DNA from: Corbicula japonica
Lineage: Eukaryota; Mollusca; Bivalvia; Venerida; Cyrenidae
Length of the DNA stretch: 64,000 nt
NCBI GenBank assembly: GCA_038501625.1
Contig: JAZAYU010000352.1
Location: 248,001-312,000 of the forward strand
Direction: 5' to 3'
How positions within the stretch are numbered: the first letter of the stretch is position 1; every line of letters starts with the position of its first letter. The notes under the pieces are model-generated. The model searched no databases and was not told the DNA's origin. It worked only from the letters and a program-made list of their open reading frames with translations. Positions 1 through 11,031 of the stretch are shown here, one piece after another. Both the position numbers and the translations under genes were made by a program.

Positions 1-54
1 CTCAATATTTATTATAATAAACAGTAAAATTTCGATCCATCCCAAACGATGAAG
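1..54 (-). repeat. Fragment of dispersed repeat family R1
   Basis: The first ~54 bases match 53595-53646, including the shared words ATCCATCCCAAACGATG and AATAAACAGTA. The family is also seen at 45353-45505 (opposite strand) and as a short piece near 16747. It has no coding content and its class is unknown. The strand is given relative to the 45353 copy. Confidence 0.5.
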
Positions 55-336
55 TTTGATGAATACGCTCTGATAAAGCCGACATCCATCGATTTACCTT
101 TTAATACCTACACGTAGGAAACAATTAGATCGCTCTTTAATATTATTAATCATTTCACCACACAGCAATATCTGCTTTTCCCTTTTCTTTAATTTGCTAA
201 ACTTAGGCGGAATGCTCAAGGTTATGGGCCAGCCAGGTTATCTCTGTGAGATAGTGTCCTATAATATTAAAAACTTCACAGAAGTAGCAGTGTCAGCTTT
301 CTCGGCTGTTTAGTGCTCTTGTTTGTAATGTTATTT

Positions 337-491
337 CCTCTACCTGGGAGCGAACCCGCACCGTCACGGCGACAGCGCCTAGCCCTGCAGTTCCGAGGAC
401 GCAACAAATTGAGCTTACCAAGGCAACCCCCAAAAAGGTTGATCGGATAGCCCTGATATACGTTATCATCACTGCCTGACATCGGTAACGG
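337..491 (-). repeat. tRNA-like SINE copy 1
   Basis: On the minus strand this segment matches the insertion at 1519-1676 along its whole length. It holds a B-box-like word GGGTTCGCTCC (346-357, minus) and a degenerate A box upstream, as in a tRNA-derived Pol III promoter. The tRNA-like part is in the 3' half, preceded by ~65 bp of shared non-tRNA sequence, which is unusual for a SINE. No poly-A or RTE-type tail is visible. The short reading frames crossing it are not genes. Confidence 0.6.
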
Positions 492-499
492 CTGTAAGT

Positions 500-1260
500 G
501 TTTGTAATATCTTCTTTTTGAAAAATGTCATCTGACACACGTGTATTTGCTATCTAACATTTCCCATTTCGGATGTCGGTGGGTTCGGGCTTGAGGGCGC
601 TATTTCCTTACGCGCGGCCGTGTGTGAGTAGATAGCATATAATGTCCGCCGCCAATATGCGTTACAGTTATGGCATAAGTTTTATGTGTTTACAAAAAAT
701 GTAAATAAGTTGAAGAATAATCATTTAACACATTAATTAATTTTTGTATGTAATAAAAACAAACGTCAGATTATTTTAATCACATGATCAAATAGTCAAA
801 GCAGATCGGATCAAACAGAGAAAGCGCGCGCCTTCTCATCAGCGATTTATTTTGTCCTAATTAAAACTTTGCATCATCTGGGCGAGATTGTGTGATTGGG
901 CGAACGGGAAAGCATCCAGCTGCAATAAATATACAATTTTGTTGTATTAACACTTCTGTAATATAAAAACACATGTCATTCCATCCCTATCTCCCTCCAA
1001 AAAAAATACCACACACATTTTAAATAGCAGTTACTTTACCAGCTAATATTTAAGAAACATGCATACATAGATCTGATTCCATGATGAGGATAAAATGTAG
1101 TGTCGGGAGGGTGTCTTGGGAACCATTTTCAGCAAATGAATCAAACTGATTTGATTGTTGAAAACAAGCCGTGACCGAATGTTTCTCACAAACAATATAA
1201 ACTTAAGATCAACATCGACATTTCATTTTTTGTGCTCAGGATTTTGATTTCTGGCTATTT
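500..1260. other. Non-coding stretch
   Basis: AT-rich sequence without a supportable gene. Nothing recognised beyond simple A/T runs. Confidence 0.5.
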
Positions 1261-1377
1261 GTTTTGCCACTGACCGTTCCAAGGCGGTGGCCCATTGGTC
1301 TCTCTTCCTCTCTTCTTTTTCGCTGCGTAGGGAGCCTGTGTTTTTTAGTGTGGCGATTCCTGATATGCGTATTTTAC
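1261..1377 (+). repeat. PLE-like 3'-terminal module, upstream copy of a tandem pair
   Basis: It contains the family landmarks in order: TTGCCACTGACCGTTCCAAG, a CT-rich tract, a GCTGCGTAGGGAGCC block and the terminal GGCGATTCCTGATATGCGT. It ends at 1377 and is followed within a few bases by the 5'-truncated RT body of a second copy in the same orientation, giving a head-to-tail junction. Confidence 0.8.
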
Positions 1378-1379
1378 TT

Positions 1380-2746
1380 CTTTTAACAACACCCCGAGGT
1401 ACCTTGTTGATTTGTTGAATATAGATAATAACAATTTTTCATCTCTGGTTTATAAAATTTACCCTCATGATCTACAACTTAATAAAGCAAACACTTCAAA
1501 TAAGCAAGCACACTGTTACCCGTTACCGATGTCATGCAGTGATGGTTACGAATATCAGGGCTATCCGATCAACCATTTTGGGGGTTGTCCCGGCTAGCTC
1601 AGTTGGTTGCGTCGCAGGAATTGCAGGGCTAGACGCTGTCGCCGTGACGGTGCGATTTCGCACCCAGCTAGAGGCACTATCATTTGATCTTAATCTTTCT
1701 ATTTAAAATGATTACGTCACTACTAAAATATATGATAAAAGAAAGTATTTTGATTTTAGTAAGAAAAATATTCCGTTTTTTTACGGCGATGTTCCTCGTC
1801 CAACATCTTACGGGGCTTATCTCTCACAGCTTGCTCGCTTTTCTAGAGCTTGCAATGATGTTAATGATTCCGGTGAACGTGGTATTTGCATTACAGAAAA
1901 ACTTTTGGAGCAAGGTTCTCGGTGTCATAAATTTGGGAAGGCCTTTTGCAAGTTTTATCGCCGATACCCAGATTTAATTCAAAATGCAGGTGCAGTTTAA
2001 GATCACTATTGCAACAAGATATTTCGCGGCCAGTTTTTATGGAGATTTAAGTTATAAACTGAAGAAAATATAAGGCAATATTAACTTCTCTCGGTTATTC
2101 GTAAAAACCATCTGTAAATTCAGAAAAAGGTTTCCCACGATGATATTCTACAGCGCTCTGCAAGCCTGGTGATTAACCCATCTACAGTTGATCACTATCC
2201 TTACCTGTTTTGTTGCACGAAGATGGCAGGAGTTTGAGAATTTATAAAGGTTTATGGGGAAATCGTTTCTTTAAAAAACCTAGAATGTCGATTTGTTTCT
2301 TTTATCCCTGCCATCGTGTTCTTGCTTATTAGACTCCAGGTGCTCTGGTCACGGTAAGACCATTGAGTACTTGCGCCTTTGTCTTTGTAATGCTATTATC
2401 TACTTAAGTTTTATATGTTTTTGAGCTTTTGCATGTTACATTGTTAAGCTTATTGGTGAGTTGGAGTTATTTTACCAAGACAACTTGTACTTATTTGTGA
2501 TATGAGAACCAGTTAGGGCAAGTGTAAGGTTGGTGCACCCTAGAACCTGGTTTAAACCCCCAGAGGCAATTTGATTTGCCACTGACCGTTCTAAGGTGGT
2601 AACACCTCGGGTTCTAAATTTTGTTAACTGTTTGTGGTGTCTTTTTTTGAAACTGATCATTTTTAACCATGCTTTCTTTCTTCTTCTTGGATGTGTGGGG
2701 AGGCTGTTATTTCTGAATGTGGCAAGTCCTGATATGCATATTTCAC
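1380..2746 (+). pseudogene. 5'-truncated PLE-like retroelement (RT palm to 3' end), decayed
   Basis: Homologous to the copy at 62826-64000. Conceptual translation shows the RT C-motif region near 1400, reading YLVD where the 62-kb copy has YLDD, so a catalytic aspartate is lost. It is followed by the IYP..LQLNKANTS block and then a 158-bp SINE (1519-1676) that interrupts the frame. Further on (about 1690-2230) it reads KIYDKR, SYGAYLSQLARFSRACND, FCKFYRRYPDLI and SACLVINPSTVDHYPYLF in shifting frames with stops. From about 2320 to 2746 lies the non-coding 3' module ending in TGATATGCATATTTCAC. The sequence is clearly a dead copy. Assignment to Penelope-like elements rests on RT motif style and tandem arrangement; no GIY-YIG domain is present in the window. 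Confidence 0.8.
1519..1676 (+). repeat. tRNA-like SINE copy 2, inserted in an RT pseudogene
   Basis: An exact A-box match TAGCTCAGTTGG lies at 1595-1606, with a degenerate B box about 50 bp downstream (GTGCGATTTCGCACC). The copy sits between RT codons that are contiguous in the 62.9-kb paralogue (after AAGCAAGCA and before TTGATCTTAATCT), so it is a genuine insertion. It matches copy 1 (337-491, minus). Confidence 0.7.
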
Positions 2747-3582
2747 CTTTTTATATACTACACCCAGACATCCAAAACGTAGATAGGAAAAGAGATTATA
2801 AGTTTGTAATACTATCATTAAAACGACACAAAAATACATTTGAGATAACCTGAGATGACATTTGGCAAAAAAAAAATAAGTTCGCTTTTGCGGGTTTGAA
2901 CCAGCTTCTCTGGTGAATCAACCGCATGCAAGCTCCATCAGCGTTCACGATCTAGAATGCGTTAACACTGATTGTGATTTTGATTTGCTCGGATGTTTGG
3001 CCTGTTATCAGATGGAGACGGCCGGTACTCTTTATCGAACAGTTGTTTTACAAACACGTTCACTTATATTTTTAAAATGGTTTAATCATAGAGAATCACA
3101 TATGCAAAAAAAAAAAAAAAAGACTTCAGAATAAATGTATAAAGATAAGGAGTTATATTGTCATTAATAAATAAGTTAAACACCAGATTATAATAATTTC
3201 ATTTTATCAGAATAACAATAACAGATTTACTGTATTTGACTTTCTTTATAAGCTGCCTTTTCACAGATCAGGGTGAAATACTTCAAACATCAGATGTGGT
3301 TAATATTCTCTCCGTCAATGGAAAGTTATAACTTTGGTTACTTATTACTATCATCTTAAACTGATTGATAAATTATGAAGGGCTTCATATGAATTATAGG
3401 TTCAAATTATGACAGAACTTGAAATAATCGCTATTATCAAGCTCAGGAACACACTTCCGGTGTTGCCATCCTTAAGCTTACTTCCGGATTTCGGCGAATT
3501 TTGTTTTACTCAAACATTTTTAAACCGTGACCAATCAAATCGTAGAATCTGTCTAAAAACATTGGAAACTTTTAATGTCTTA
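2747..3582. other. Non-coding stretch with poly-A tracts
   Basis: AT-rich, with A runs at about 2864-2875 and 3104-3121. No gene or recognised repeat. Confidence 0.45.
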
Positions 3583-3643
3583 TTCGCCATTTCAGCCAAT
3601 CAGATACTTGAGATTTGAGACTGGTTTCCATGCTCATTTTTAT
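3583..3643 (+). repeat. Hairpin MITE family H, right half only
   Basis: It starts at TCGCCATTTCAGCCAATCAG and ends GACTGGTTTCCATGCTCA. It equals the right arm of the complete palindromic copies at 4516-4643 and 14487-14613. The left arm is missing. Confidence 0.7.
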
Positions 3644-4515
3644 AAGTTTGGGCACTGACAAAGCCTGATAAGACTGTAAGTGAACCGAAATTGCAAGTAT
3701 GTACCACAGCTACTTTGCCATACAGAAAGGTTTCAATCTCATCAATGTAAAAGCTACTGTATAAATGGTAACTTTCTATTGAGGGTCAGTATATTTATTG
3801 CATTGCAATGAAATGCCTGTAAAAGACTGATCAGAGGAGAATTTCACCGAAATATTTGACTAATCAATACATTATTGGATCTGTTAAAGGTAAATTTTAC
3901 TTTGTTAGTACATGTAACGATAAAACAACTTCGGCCCTACATGTTAATACATTCACTCGTTCATATGTCGAATATGTAAAAATTCTACATCTCGTTTAAT
4001 TTGTTTTTCGGTCTTCTTTGGTGTAAATGATTAATTTTGATATTTGAAAACATTTATTATTTCGTCCTGAGTCGTGACAAGGCACCTTTAATTGGTTTCA
4101 TTCACTGTTGTATCATAAACTTTTGTGCTCGTCTACTTGCCATTTACACACCGAAGTACATAGATATGTTAACAGCATTTATCAACTATTATATCTTCCT
4201 TACAAATTCCGATGTTACAAGCCTCAGCTTTTGACTATCGTTATCTAGATAAATACATTCACAAGATCTCTAAAACAATTCATGTTAGTTAAGTCTTTCG
4301 TTAGTGTGGGAAATAATAAGAGAAAGTAGAAAGATAGAAAGACGGCCCCATCGCGGGAAAATATGGAATATTTAATCTCTGTCACTTGAATGCATTGCCA
4401 ATTGGAAATTTGTTATGGGAATCTTGCAATCTTGTTAGATTTCTTTGTCTACAAAATTAGCTTCAATATTGAAAACAACAATAACACGTCTATTCACGCA
4501 GGCAGACTGTCAGTG
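3644..4515. other. Non-coding stretch downstream of the GPCR
   Basis: Nothing supportable. It could hold the 3' UTR and polyadenylation region of the minus-strand GPCR gene, but no convincing site was pinned down. Confidence 0.4.
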
Positions 4516-4643
4516 TTATAAAACTGAGCATGGAAACCAGTCTCAAATCTCAAGCATCTGATTGGCTGAAATGGCGACCATTCGCCGTTTCAACCAATCA
4601 GATCCTTCAGATTTGAGACTGGTTTACAATTTCAGTTTTATAA
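4516..4643. repeat. Hairpin MITE family H, complete copy in the presumed 3' UTR of the GPCR gene
   Basis: An inverted repeat of two ~55-60 nt arms with imperfect pairing. The outer ends TTATAAAACTGA (4516) and TCAGTTTTATAA (ending 4642) mirror each other, and the inner arms carry AACCAGTCTCAAATCTCAAG and its complement. It lies 14 bp beyond the GPCR stop codon, so a transcript of that gene would carry a long hairpin right after its stop. No transposase is encoded. Confidence 0.85.
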
Positions 4644-4657
4644 CCTTCAACCCTGTA

Positions 4658-5956
4658 CTACGTCCTTGCACAGCATTTGCTAAAGAACAACTTCGAAAAT
4701 AAATCCTTGACTAACCGTCTAAAATACAAATCCATAAACCCATATATAAAAGGATTCAGCATACTGTTGATAAAATAAGTTCTAAGAAATACATGGTACG
4801 CTATTTTTCCGGGATTGTTCAAACTCAAGTAGTACAATGGATTAGTGTAGCGGATTATCAGTATACACAGGAATGGTGTGAATGACATCATGAAGGCGAT
4901 TGTGACCATGCGCATCATTACCGTATTCTTCATTGTCGCTTTTGTTTTCACTGTTGAGAATTTCCTGCTAAGTTGAGGTCTTGTGTGATATTTTGAGAAC
5001 TGTTCTGAAGAACTGCTTTTTGTGAGTGTAAGCGTAGACTCTTCCGTCTCAGAGTTATCATTCATGCTGATAGTTGACTGATTTCTTCGTGGAATAGAAT
5101 ACTTTTTGCCGTCTTTACCTGGAGTGGAATCTCTTAGTGAAATATCAGGTTTGGTAACTCCTGTAAGCGCTGAGATGATGCTTTTACTAAACAGTCTAGA
5201 AACTTGTTGATCCCCATTAGTTTGAATGTCCGTACAAGTTGCTATGTAAATCTTCCTTCCAATAGCAATATATAGTACTGTCAAAACTACAAAAACTGTT
5301 ATCAATAAAGCAAACAACACTGTTGTAAAAATCAATATAAGACCTGTCCGAAATTCGTGTTCGTCCGAAATTAAACAAGTTTTCCCTTTAACTACCGCGT
5401 TTCCTCCGACCGGAATTGAAAGTGTATGACTTCCGTAAAAGACAAAAGAGGGCCATGAAACGCTCGATGCTATAATGAATGCTAATAGACACATCCGCTT
5501 AGCAAATGTAGGTGTAAGCTGTCTACTTTTTAAGGGATAATACACAAGTAAATACCGCTCCACTGCTATTGACACTAACACTAATGACCCCGTATTGTTA
5601 ATAACGAACGTACACCCTCTAGAAATTTTACATAGATAATGTGAGTCAAACGAAAGCGGGTTCCATAACACTGCGATTTCAACAGGCATATTGAACACAC
5701 AGTTTACCCAGTCCAGTATTGCCAAACACAAAATGAATATACGTGTCTTGTTCTTCTTCCATTTACGCCAGTAAATGTAAATCACAATGCTGTTCCCAAC
5801 TGCTCCGAGAACCGCAAAAATAAAAGTGAAAATCAAAGGCCAGATGAAGATTTTCATAGCTGCTTGTTCCGTCTTGATGAAATATTCACCTTTAGTTATG
5901 ACCACCAACGGTCGTGTACTTGTCGCATTCATACTTATGCTTACATTGGTCTCCAT
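4658..5956 (-). CDS. Class A (rhodopsin-family) G-protein-coupled receptor, orphan
   Basis: A 432-residue intronless frame with the full seven-helix layout. An extracellular N-terminus has two N-glycosylation sequons (N4, N10). TM1 carries GN (N55), and TM2 LAILD (D82). C109 opens TM3 and can pair with C194 in ECL2. TM3 ends in ERY (133-135), and W168 is in TM4. TM5 spans about 205-232. A long third intracellular loop (about 235-345, Ser/Thr/Lys-rich) follows, then TM6 with P361 and TM7 with NPFIY (401-405). Two cysteines at 428-429 suit palmitoylation. It should sit in the plasma membrane and couple a ligand to G proteins. Oddities: no proline in TM5, and the TM6 toggle reads SFTP in place of CWLP. 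The ligand is not predictable; molluscan peptide or orphan receptors are plausible. The first Met is used as start, because it keeps both sequons and an unbroken frame; no in-frame upstream evidence was found. Confidence 0.88.
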   Translation of the reverse strand: METNVSISMNATSTRPLVVITKGEYFIKTEQAAMKIFIWPLIFTFIFAVLGAVGNSIVIYIYWRKWKKNKTRIFILCLAILDWVNCVFNMPVEIAVLWNPLSFDSHYLCKISRGCTFVINNTGSLVLVSIAVERYLLVYYPLKSRQLTPTFAKRMCLLAFIIASSVSWPSFVFYGSHTLSIPVGGNAVVKGKTCLISDEHEFRTGLILIFTTVLFALLITVFVVLTVLYIAIGRKIYIATCTDIQTNGDQQVSRLFSKSIISALTGVTKPDISLRDSTPGKDGKKYSIPRRNQSTISMNDNSETEESTLTLTKSSSSEQFSKYHTRPQLSRKFSTVKTKATMKNTVMMRMVTIAFMMSFTPFLCILIIRYTNPLYYLSLNNPGKIAYHVFLRTYFINSMLNPFIYGFMDLYFRRLVKDLFSKLFFSKCCART

Positions 5957-7685
5957 TTTAGCAAATAAGGTTTTACAGTTGATGTGCTATAAATTCGAAA
6001 AAAAAATGTATTTTTCGTTTATCGTTGTGTTTTGTTATACTGTGTTTCATTACCTCCCTTTTCAAACACACATTGACACATTTGAGCTACCCTGCACTTG
6101 CTAAATAAACAAGAACTGATGGCGAACCTTCCTAAAATCTTTTCAAAGGTGATATGTCGTAGTATCCTTGCAATCTTCTTTGCGTATTATGATTTTGATT
6201 CTATGACTTAGAGAGTCCTGACTTCGGTTATTCCAATTGTTCTTTGCTACACCTATTCCACGATAAATAATTCTCATTGTTCTCAAATCAAAGAGCGGTA
6301 AAACTGGTAAATGTTATGTCTCATTTTGTATGGGTTTTCTGTTATTTTACGGTGAATACCCCTCGCAACAGTTATTTATGAACCTTGTTACGCTGCTTTT
6401 CATATTCTAATCGGATATTGCGTCGTGCAACTTTAAATGATTAATGTGCACCAGTTTTACACTATTCAACAAATGATATATTTTATTAACACTTGAAGGA
6501 GGAAGTAACACTTTGACAAATAATATACCAAGTGTATATAAGTTGTGAGACTGATACTTAATCCGATGAAATTATATATTCTTTTTTTTAATTAAATACT
6601 AGTTCTATTGATGCACTGACGAATAAAAAAATACCGTCTAATTTGCCGATAGTCCGGCATGTTTTATCCTTTTTCAGCATGCGCAAACACGATTTCATCG
6701 GCTCCCGTTTATATATTATTCAAGACGGAGATCATAACTTTAATTAAAACAACTACTTTTATGATATATACTGACGGTATTTCGTTTCCACCTACATGCT
6801 GATATTGGCGCCATTAACAACGAGTTTCCGTTAATATTGGTATGTGCATTTAGATTTTTAAAGTTTCAACAATCAGTCCTACGTCTGTTCTGGGCGTCCG
6901 CCGACATCAATTTGTTTTTCAATGGTAATGGTGAATCCTAATATTGTCGTGAATCTTCTGATAATCGGGAAAGTTCAATATTGATGTCCTGTGCGTCCTC
7001 CTATGTATTGTTCTTTTTTGTCACTTGTTCGACGACATCGGAAGCAGAATCTGAAAATAAAACGATGGAACGATTTATTCACATTTTGTGATCATTAAAC
7101 AAGTAAATTATTGCCAACAAAAGAGTTAGTTACGGCAGATGAAGGCTCCGTCGGACGGCATCTGGTAGGGTATAATAGATCACTATGATAACAGAACACT
7201 ATCGTCTTTGTTTCATTAATCATTTTTATGAACTTGCGTTAGAAAAGATCACAAACAAACAATTAAACCTACGTTCAGAAAATACAGCCTTCAATGTTAC
7301 TATCCTGTCTCGGTAATTATATCCGTTTTATCCTGATTATTTAAGTGATAATCGATTTCTGGGGAACTTGTTTAAGAAAATCATTGGGTACTTTGGAATG
7401 CCTAAAAGAGATTGAAATCCCCCTTAATATTGAAATTGGTATTTAAATTTGTTGTCGAATCATGGCGCAATCGCATAGTTGATTTCATTCGCTGATTTCA
7501 CTTTCATATTAAACTTCTGTATGAAAACCTTTGATAACTTTTATTGCAATTTACATATCCCTCATTTTGTGTTATTTCTTAAAACAGAAAAAAACATTTC
7601 CAACAAATCAGACATTTTTTACTTTTCACCAATCAGAGATCAGTAAAGTAAGGTTGCTATGGCATTTGTCATTTCACTTTCATTG
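5957..7685. other. Upstream region of the GPCR gene, no further gene
   Basis: Likely contains the promoter of the minus-strand receptor, but no specific element is recognised. The sequence is AT-rich, with only short reading frames that are antisense or random. Confidence 0.4.
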
Positions 7686-7689
7686 AAAA

Positions 7690-7836
7690 AAATATCAAAA
7701 GCTCTATAACGATAAAATGCAGTTTAATAAAACTTTGCATAAACCAATGTTATAAATATATGGTTAATTTACATACGCTAAGAAAAGTTTGATTGAACTG
7801 CTTTGTGCCGTTTGAGAGATTTCGATATTCTTCTTG
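7690..7836. repeat. Hairpin MITE family R2, complete copy
   Basis: The left arm (AATATCAAAAGCTCT ... AAAATGCAGTTTAATA) and right arm (TTGATTGAACTGCTTTG ... GAGATTTCGATATT) are imperfect reverse complements around a short loop. Related copies are at about 8200-8275 (right-arm half) and 41560-41665. Confidence 0.65.
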
Positions 7837-8199
7837 TTTGTCTATAAAAAGAGAGTAAGCATAACAATGTTATTGGAGCAGCGCCTGAATGAAACTAAGT
7901 GAATTTGTAAGGCGTAAACGTTTGTTGGGGGAGGGGGTGTATCGCTGCTACTGATCCGTCTGGGTACGATCATCAAGAATAAACCACTTATTTAATGTCG
8001 ATTGGTCTTTAAAAGCCACTGGGTTCATGCTTACGTTAATCAGTTTGGGTGTCTGAATGTTTAATAAGTGATGTTAAAAACGTACCATATCCTACGGCGA
8101 CACGCATTTTTAGCTGATTTTTAGGCATTTAAATTGATGTTAAGTTTTGCTTTGTTTTTGTGTTTGGCTGCAGAATTAAGGGATTTTATTGGGCCAAAC

Positions 8200-8275
8200 A
8201 TTAATAAGATTAATTTATGCAAAGTTTGACAGAACTGCATTTTTTCCGTTAGAAAGGTTTTGATATTATTCCCTT
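8200..8275 (-). repeat. Hairpin MITE family R2, half copy
   Basis: Shares GCAAAGTTTGACAGAACTGC and TTTTGATATTATT with the right arm of the 7690-7836 copy. No left arm was found next to it. Confidence 0.5.
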
Positions 8276-10640
8276 TGTATCAATCACAGTACATTGACAA
8301 CTACCATAGCATATAACGTGACAGTCTAAAACCATTATCACGAAGAGGCAGCAACGGCGTACCATATATTTGCATTAATTTATGTAAAATGGGGTAGGCA
8401 AGTACTTAAACGTCCTTTGTTTTATAAACCATATACCTGATTTTGTAGCTCGATGTCATATTACCTAAATTTCACTTTGCACAGTGTGGGAGAAATAAGG
8501 TTAAAGCACTGTTAACTAATTTCATTAGAAATCGAGGTTGATTTTGGATTTGTTTACCATACAAAAGCACCACCTGTCAGTCAGACTGTTTATATAGCGA
8601 TGTCTCTAGAGATCAGCGTGGAGTCTTGGGAGTCTCCTTGATTTATTTATTCTAAGACAATATCAGGCATGGTCTTCTGATGAAGTTTGAATATAAATCT
8701 ATATAAAAACATAGATTCCATACCACCATGACCGTAGGTTTCTACCTCAAATTTCACTTTGAAGACTACCACCTTTGCCTATTGACTAAATTTACTTGTG
8801 GCTTAAACCAGTTTATAGGCATTATTTTAAAAGCAATTGTTTTCTTATCCAAAATGTTTTGGATAATGTTTTTTTGTTCCAACAGCTGCAGAAATACACA
8901 ATTTCTGTTTTTAGAAGGAGTTTTATTTTTTCTTTAGCTATATTGGCCAATCAGCTAATGTTTCTATAGAGTATCACGGGTTTCCCCTAATTTTTTTTAA
9001 CCAACCGGGAAGCAGCTTTTATTTAGTGTACACTGATCTAGACGTTCGTCAGAGCAGTGTGACACTGATCAATGACAGAACGTCTAGATGATCTATACTA
9101 TATGTACATGTATTTACCCTTTATAAAATTTCAAACAATTTGAACGTAATATAATCACACACATAAACTAGTTAAATTATTGACTAAATTTCATTTTGCA
9201 TTCATTATGTTCTAGAAAAAGACATCATTTCCAACATGATCGTGTTTTGATTATCTCAAAGGGACCACGAGAAGTTTACGATATTTTGTAACTGACATTA
9301 ATTGTACTCTCTATATACTGACACATTTTCAATGACACAAAACAAAATCGAGGAATAAAATTCCCGCTACTGATGTTATCACGAGGCATGTTTTATGACA
9401 GCGCATCTTCATTCAATGAACATAATGAAAATAAATTTGCGGTAAAATACGGCAAGTGTTGAAATGGGACACGCTAATTGATGAAATTCGATAACCATAA
9501 TAATGACAAGCCGTTGTACTTATTAAATAATGAAGGCAAACACTACCTGCTAACACTCCATAGTTAGCATTATTGACTATTCACATCTGTACAATTTCAT
9601 TTTTCTACAAATTTTGCTTCGCTATGTTAAAATAATTCCCATAAAATACTGTGAAAAAAACACTTTGTACAATATTTTTTTAAACAGTACTTTAATATCA
9701 CTGTAAAAACTCTTTAACTTTACTTCAATGAATGAAATATAACATAAACAATTCATTAGATATACACTAAACCATGTATACGGTTAATAAGATTCCAAAA
9801 CTATGCATCTCTGACAAAGAAAACAATTGATATAACTGGAATCTCACTAAATGGATAAATAATTTCACAATATTTTTCTTCAGAAAATAAAAAAAAACGA
9901 CCAATCTTACGCTGAAATAAGAATTACTTGTAGGTTTCACTAATAATAATGTACTTTACGAAAATTATAAATAAAGTGCTTTGAATGAATAGCGATATTG
10001 TCAAATGACATTTTGTGAATTTGTTGATATAAAGGTTTTTCAATTAAATGATAGCTGTAATTTATCGTATACTGCAAATTACAAAAAGGAGAAATTTACA
10101 CCAAATGAAACCGCCTTGGTAGTATTTAATCACTTTTAAAATACCTCTTAAAGTATCATAATTGTACATGTGTCTTTATATATTCAAGGTAAGGAAGTTA
10201 ATGCATATTCATTTTGTGGGCTTAAAATATCTTGGATATCCGTAAAACAGAATGTACAAGGGTTCCTGTATTCGTGTATCTCGTTCATTTCTATATTTCG
10301 TGGTTATTTTAAATGTGTGGGTCGATCTGCTTAAGAAATCCGCATACATAGGTCCATGCGAATATTTATAAATTCGGAGTATTTGGGCATTTCTAGAGGT
10401 TAGAATCCCTGTCGTTAGAAAATGAAACATAAACATAGACACGTGTTTTTTGCTTTTCTTGTCCTGCTTCTAATCTATAAAAATGCTATTTTTTCAGGGC
10501 TGCTTTGTTTCGTTTTCATGTTTTTGAACTGCTTTTTGATTTGGCAACGATCTGTTACGGATATGTTATAGATTGTAAACAACACTTTGTCATTCGAAGC
10601 AGCCAGGGGCGATTAGCAACTCTGAGACAAGTTTTATCTA
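8276..10640. other. Non-coding stretch with one short inverted repeat
   Basis: No gene recognised. A 12-bp perfect inverted repeat ATCTAGACGTTC / GAACGTCTAGAT (9035-9046 and 9078-9089) is embedded in a duplicated ACACTGATC word. Otherwise AT-rich. Confidence 0.4.
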
Positions 10641-10644
10641 TAGT

Positions 10645-10700
10645 GTTGTATTATATGCTAATAAAGAAACAATACATGCATTATTAGCATATAATACAAC
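10645..10700. repeat. Perfect 20-bp hairpin
   Basis: GTTGTATTATATGCTAATAA at 10645-10664 is the exact reverse complement of 10681-10700, with a 16-nt loop. No relative was seen elsewhere in the window. It could be a tiny MITE or a transcribed stem-loop; function unknown. Confidence 0.8.
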
Positions 10701-11010
10701 AAAGAACATTACAGTCGTCAAAATAATATTTTAGAATACCGTAAAAACATCACACTTGGATTTTAATGTCAAGAATATGCAAATTCATTTGACTTTGAGA
10801 CTTATTACGAAATAAAATATGCATAAGGTGATTGTACATTAAACAGTTTCGTCAATTATCAGTTTAATTTGAACAGATTGTATTCGCCGACCATTAAAAA
10901 GGCCGTAAATGTTCCATTTTTATACAAACCCCATTTTAAGAAGGCTGAATCATCCGTATTCATCATTTTACACCAATAGTAAGAACTAAACAATATGAGA
11001 ATTAAAACCC

Positions 11011-11031
11011 GAGACTGGTTTCCATGCTCAG
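11011..11031 (+). repeat. Family H MITE fragment
   Basis: The word GAGACTGGTTTCCATGCTCA, identical to the right arm of the other family H copies. Confidence 0.6.

Noticed and set aside
1590..1676. Possible functional tRNA gene
   Set aside because: The A box is good, but no cloverleaf acceptor or anticodon stem could be formed and the sequence recurs as a dispersed repeat.
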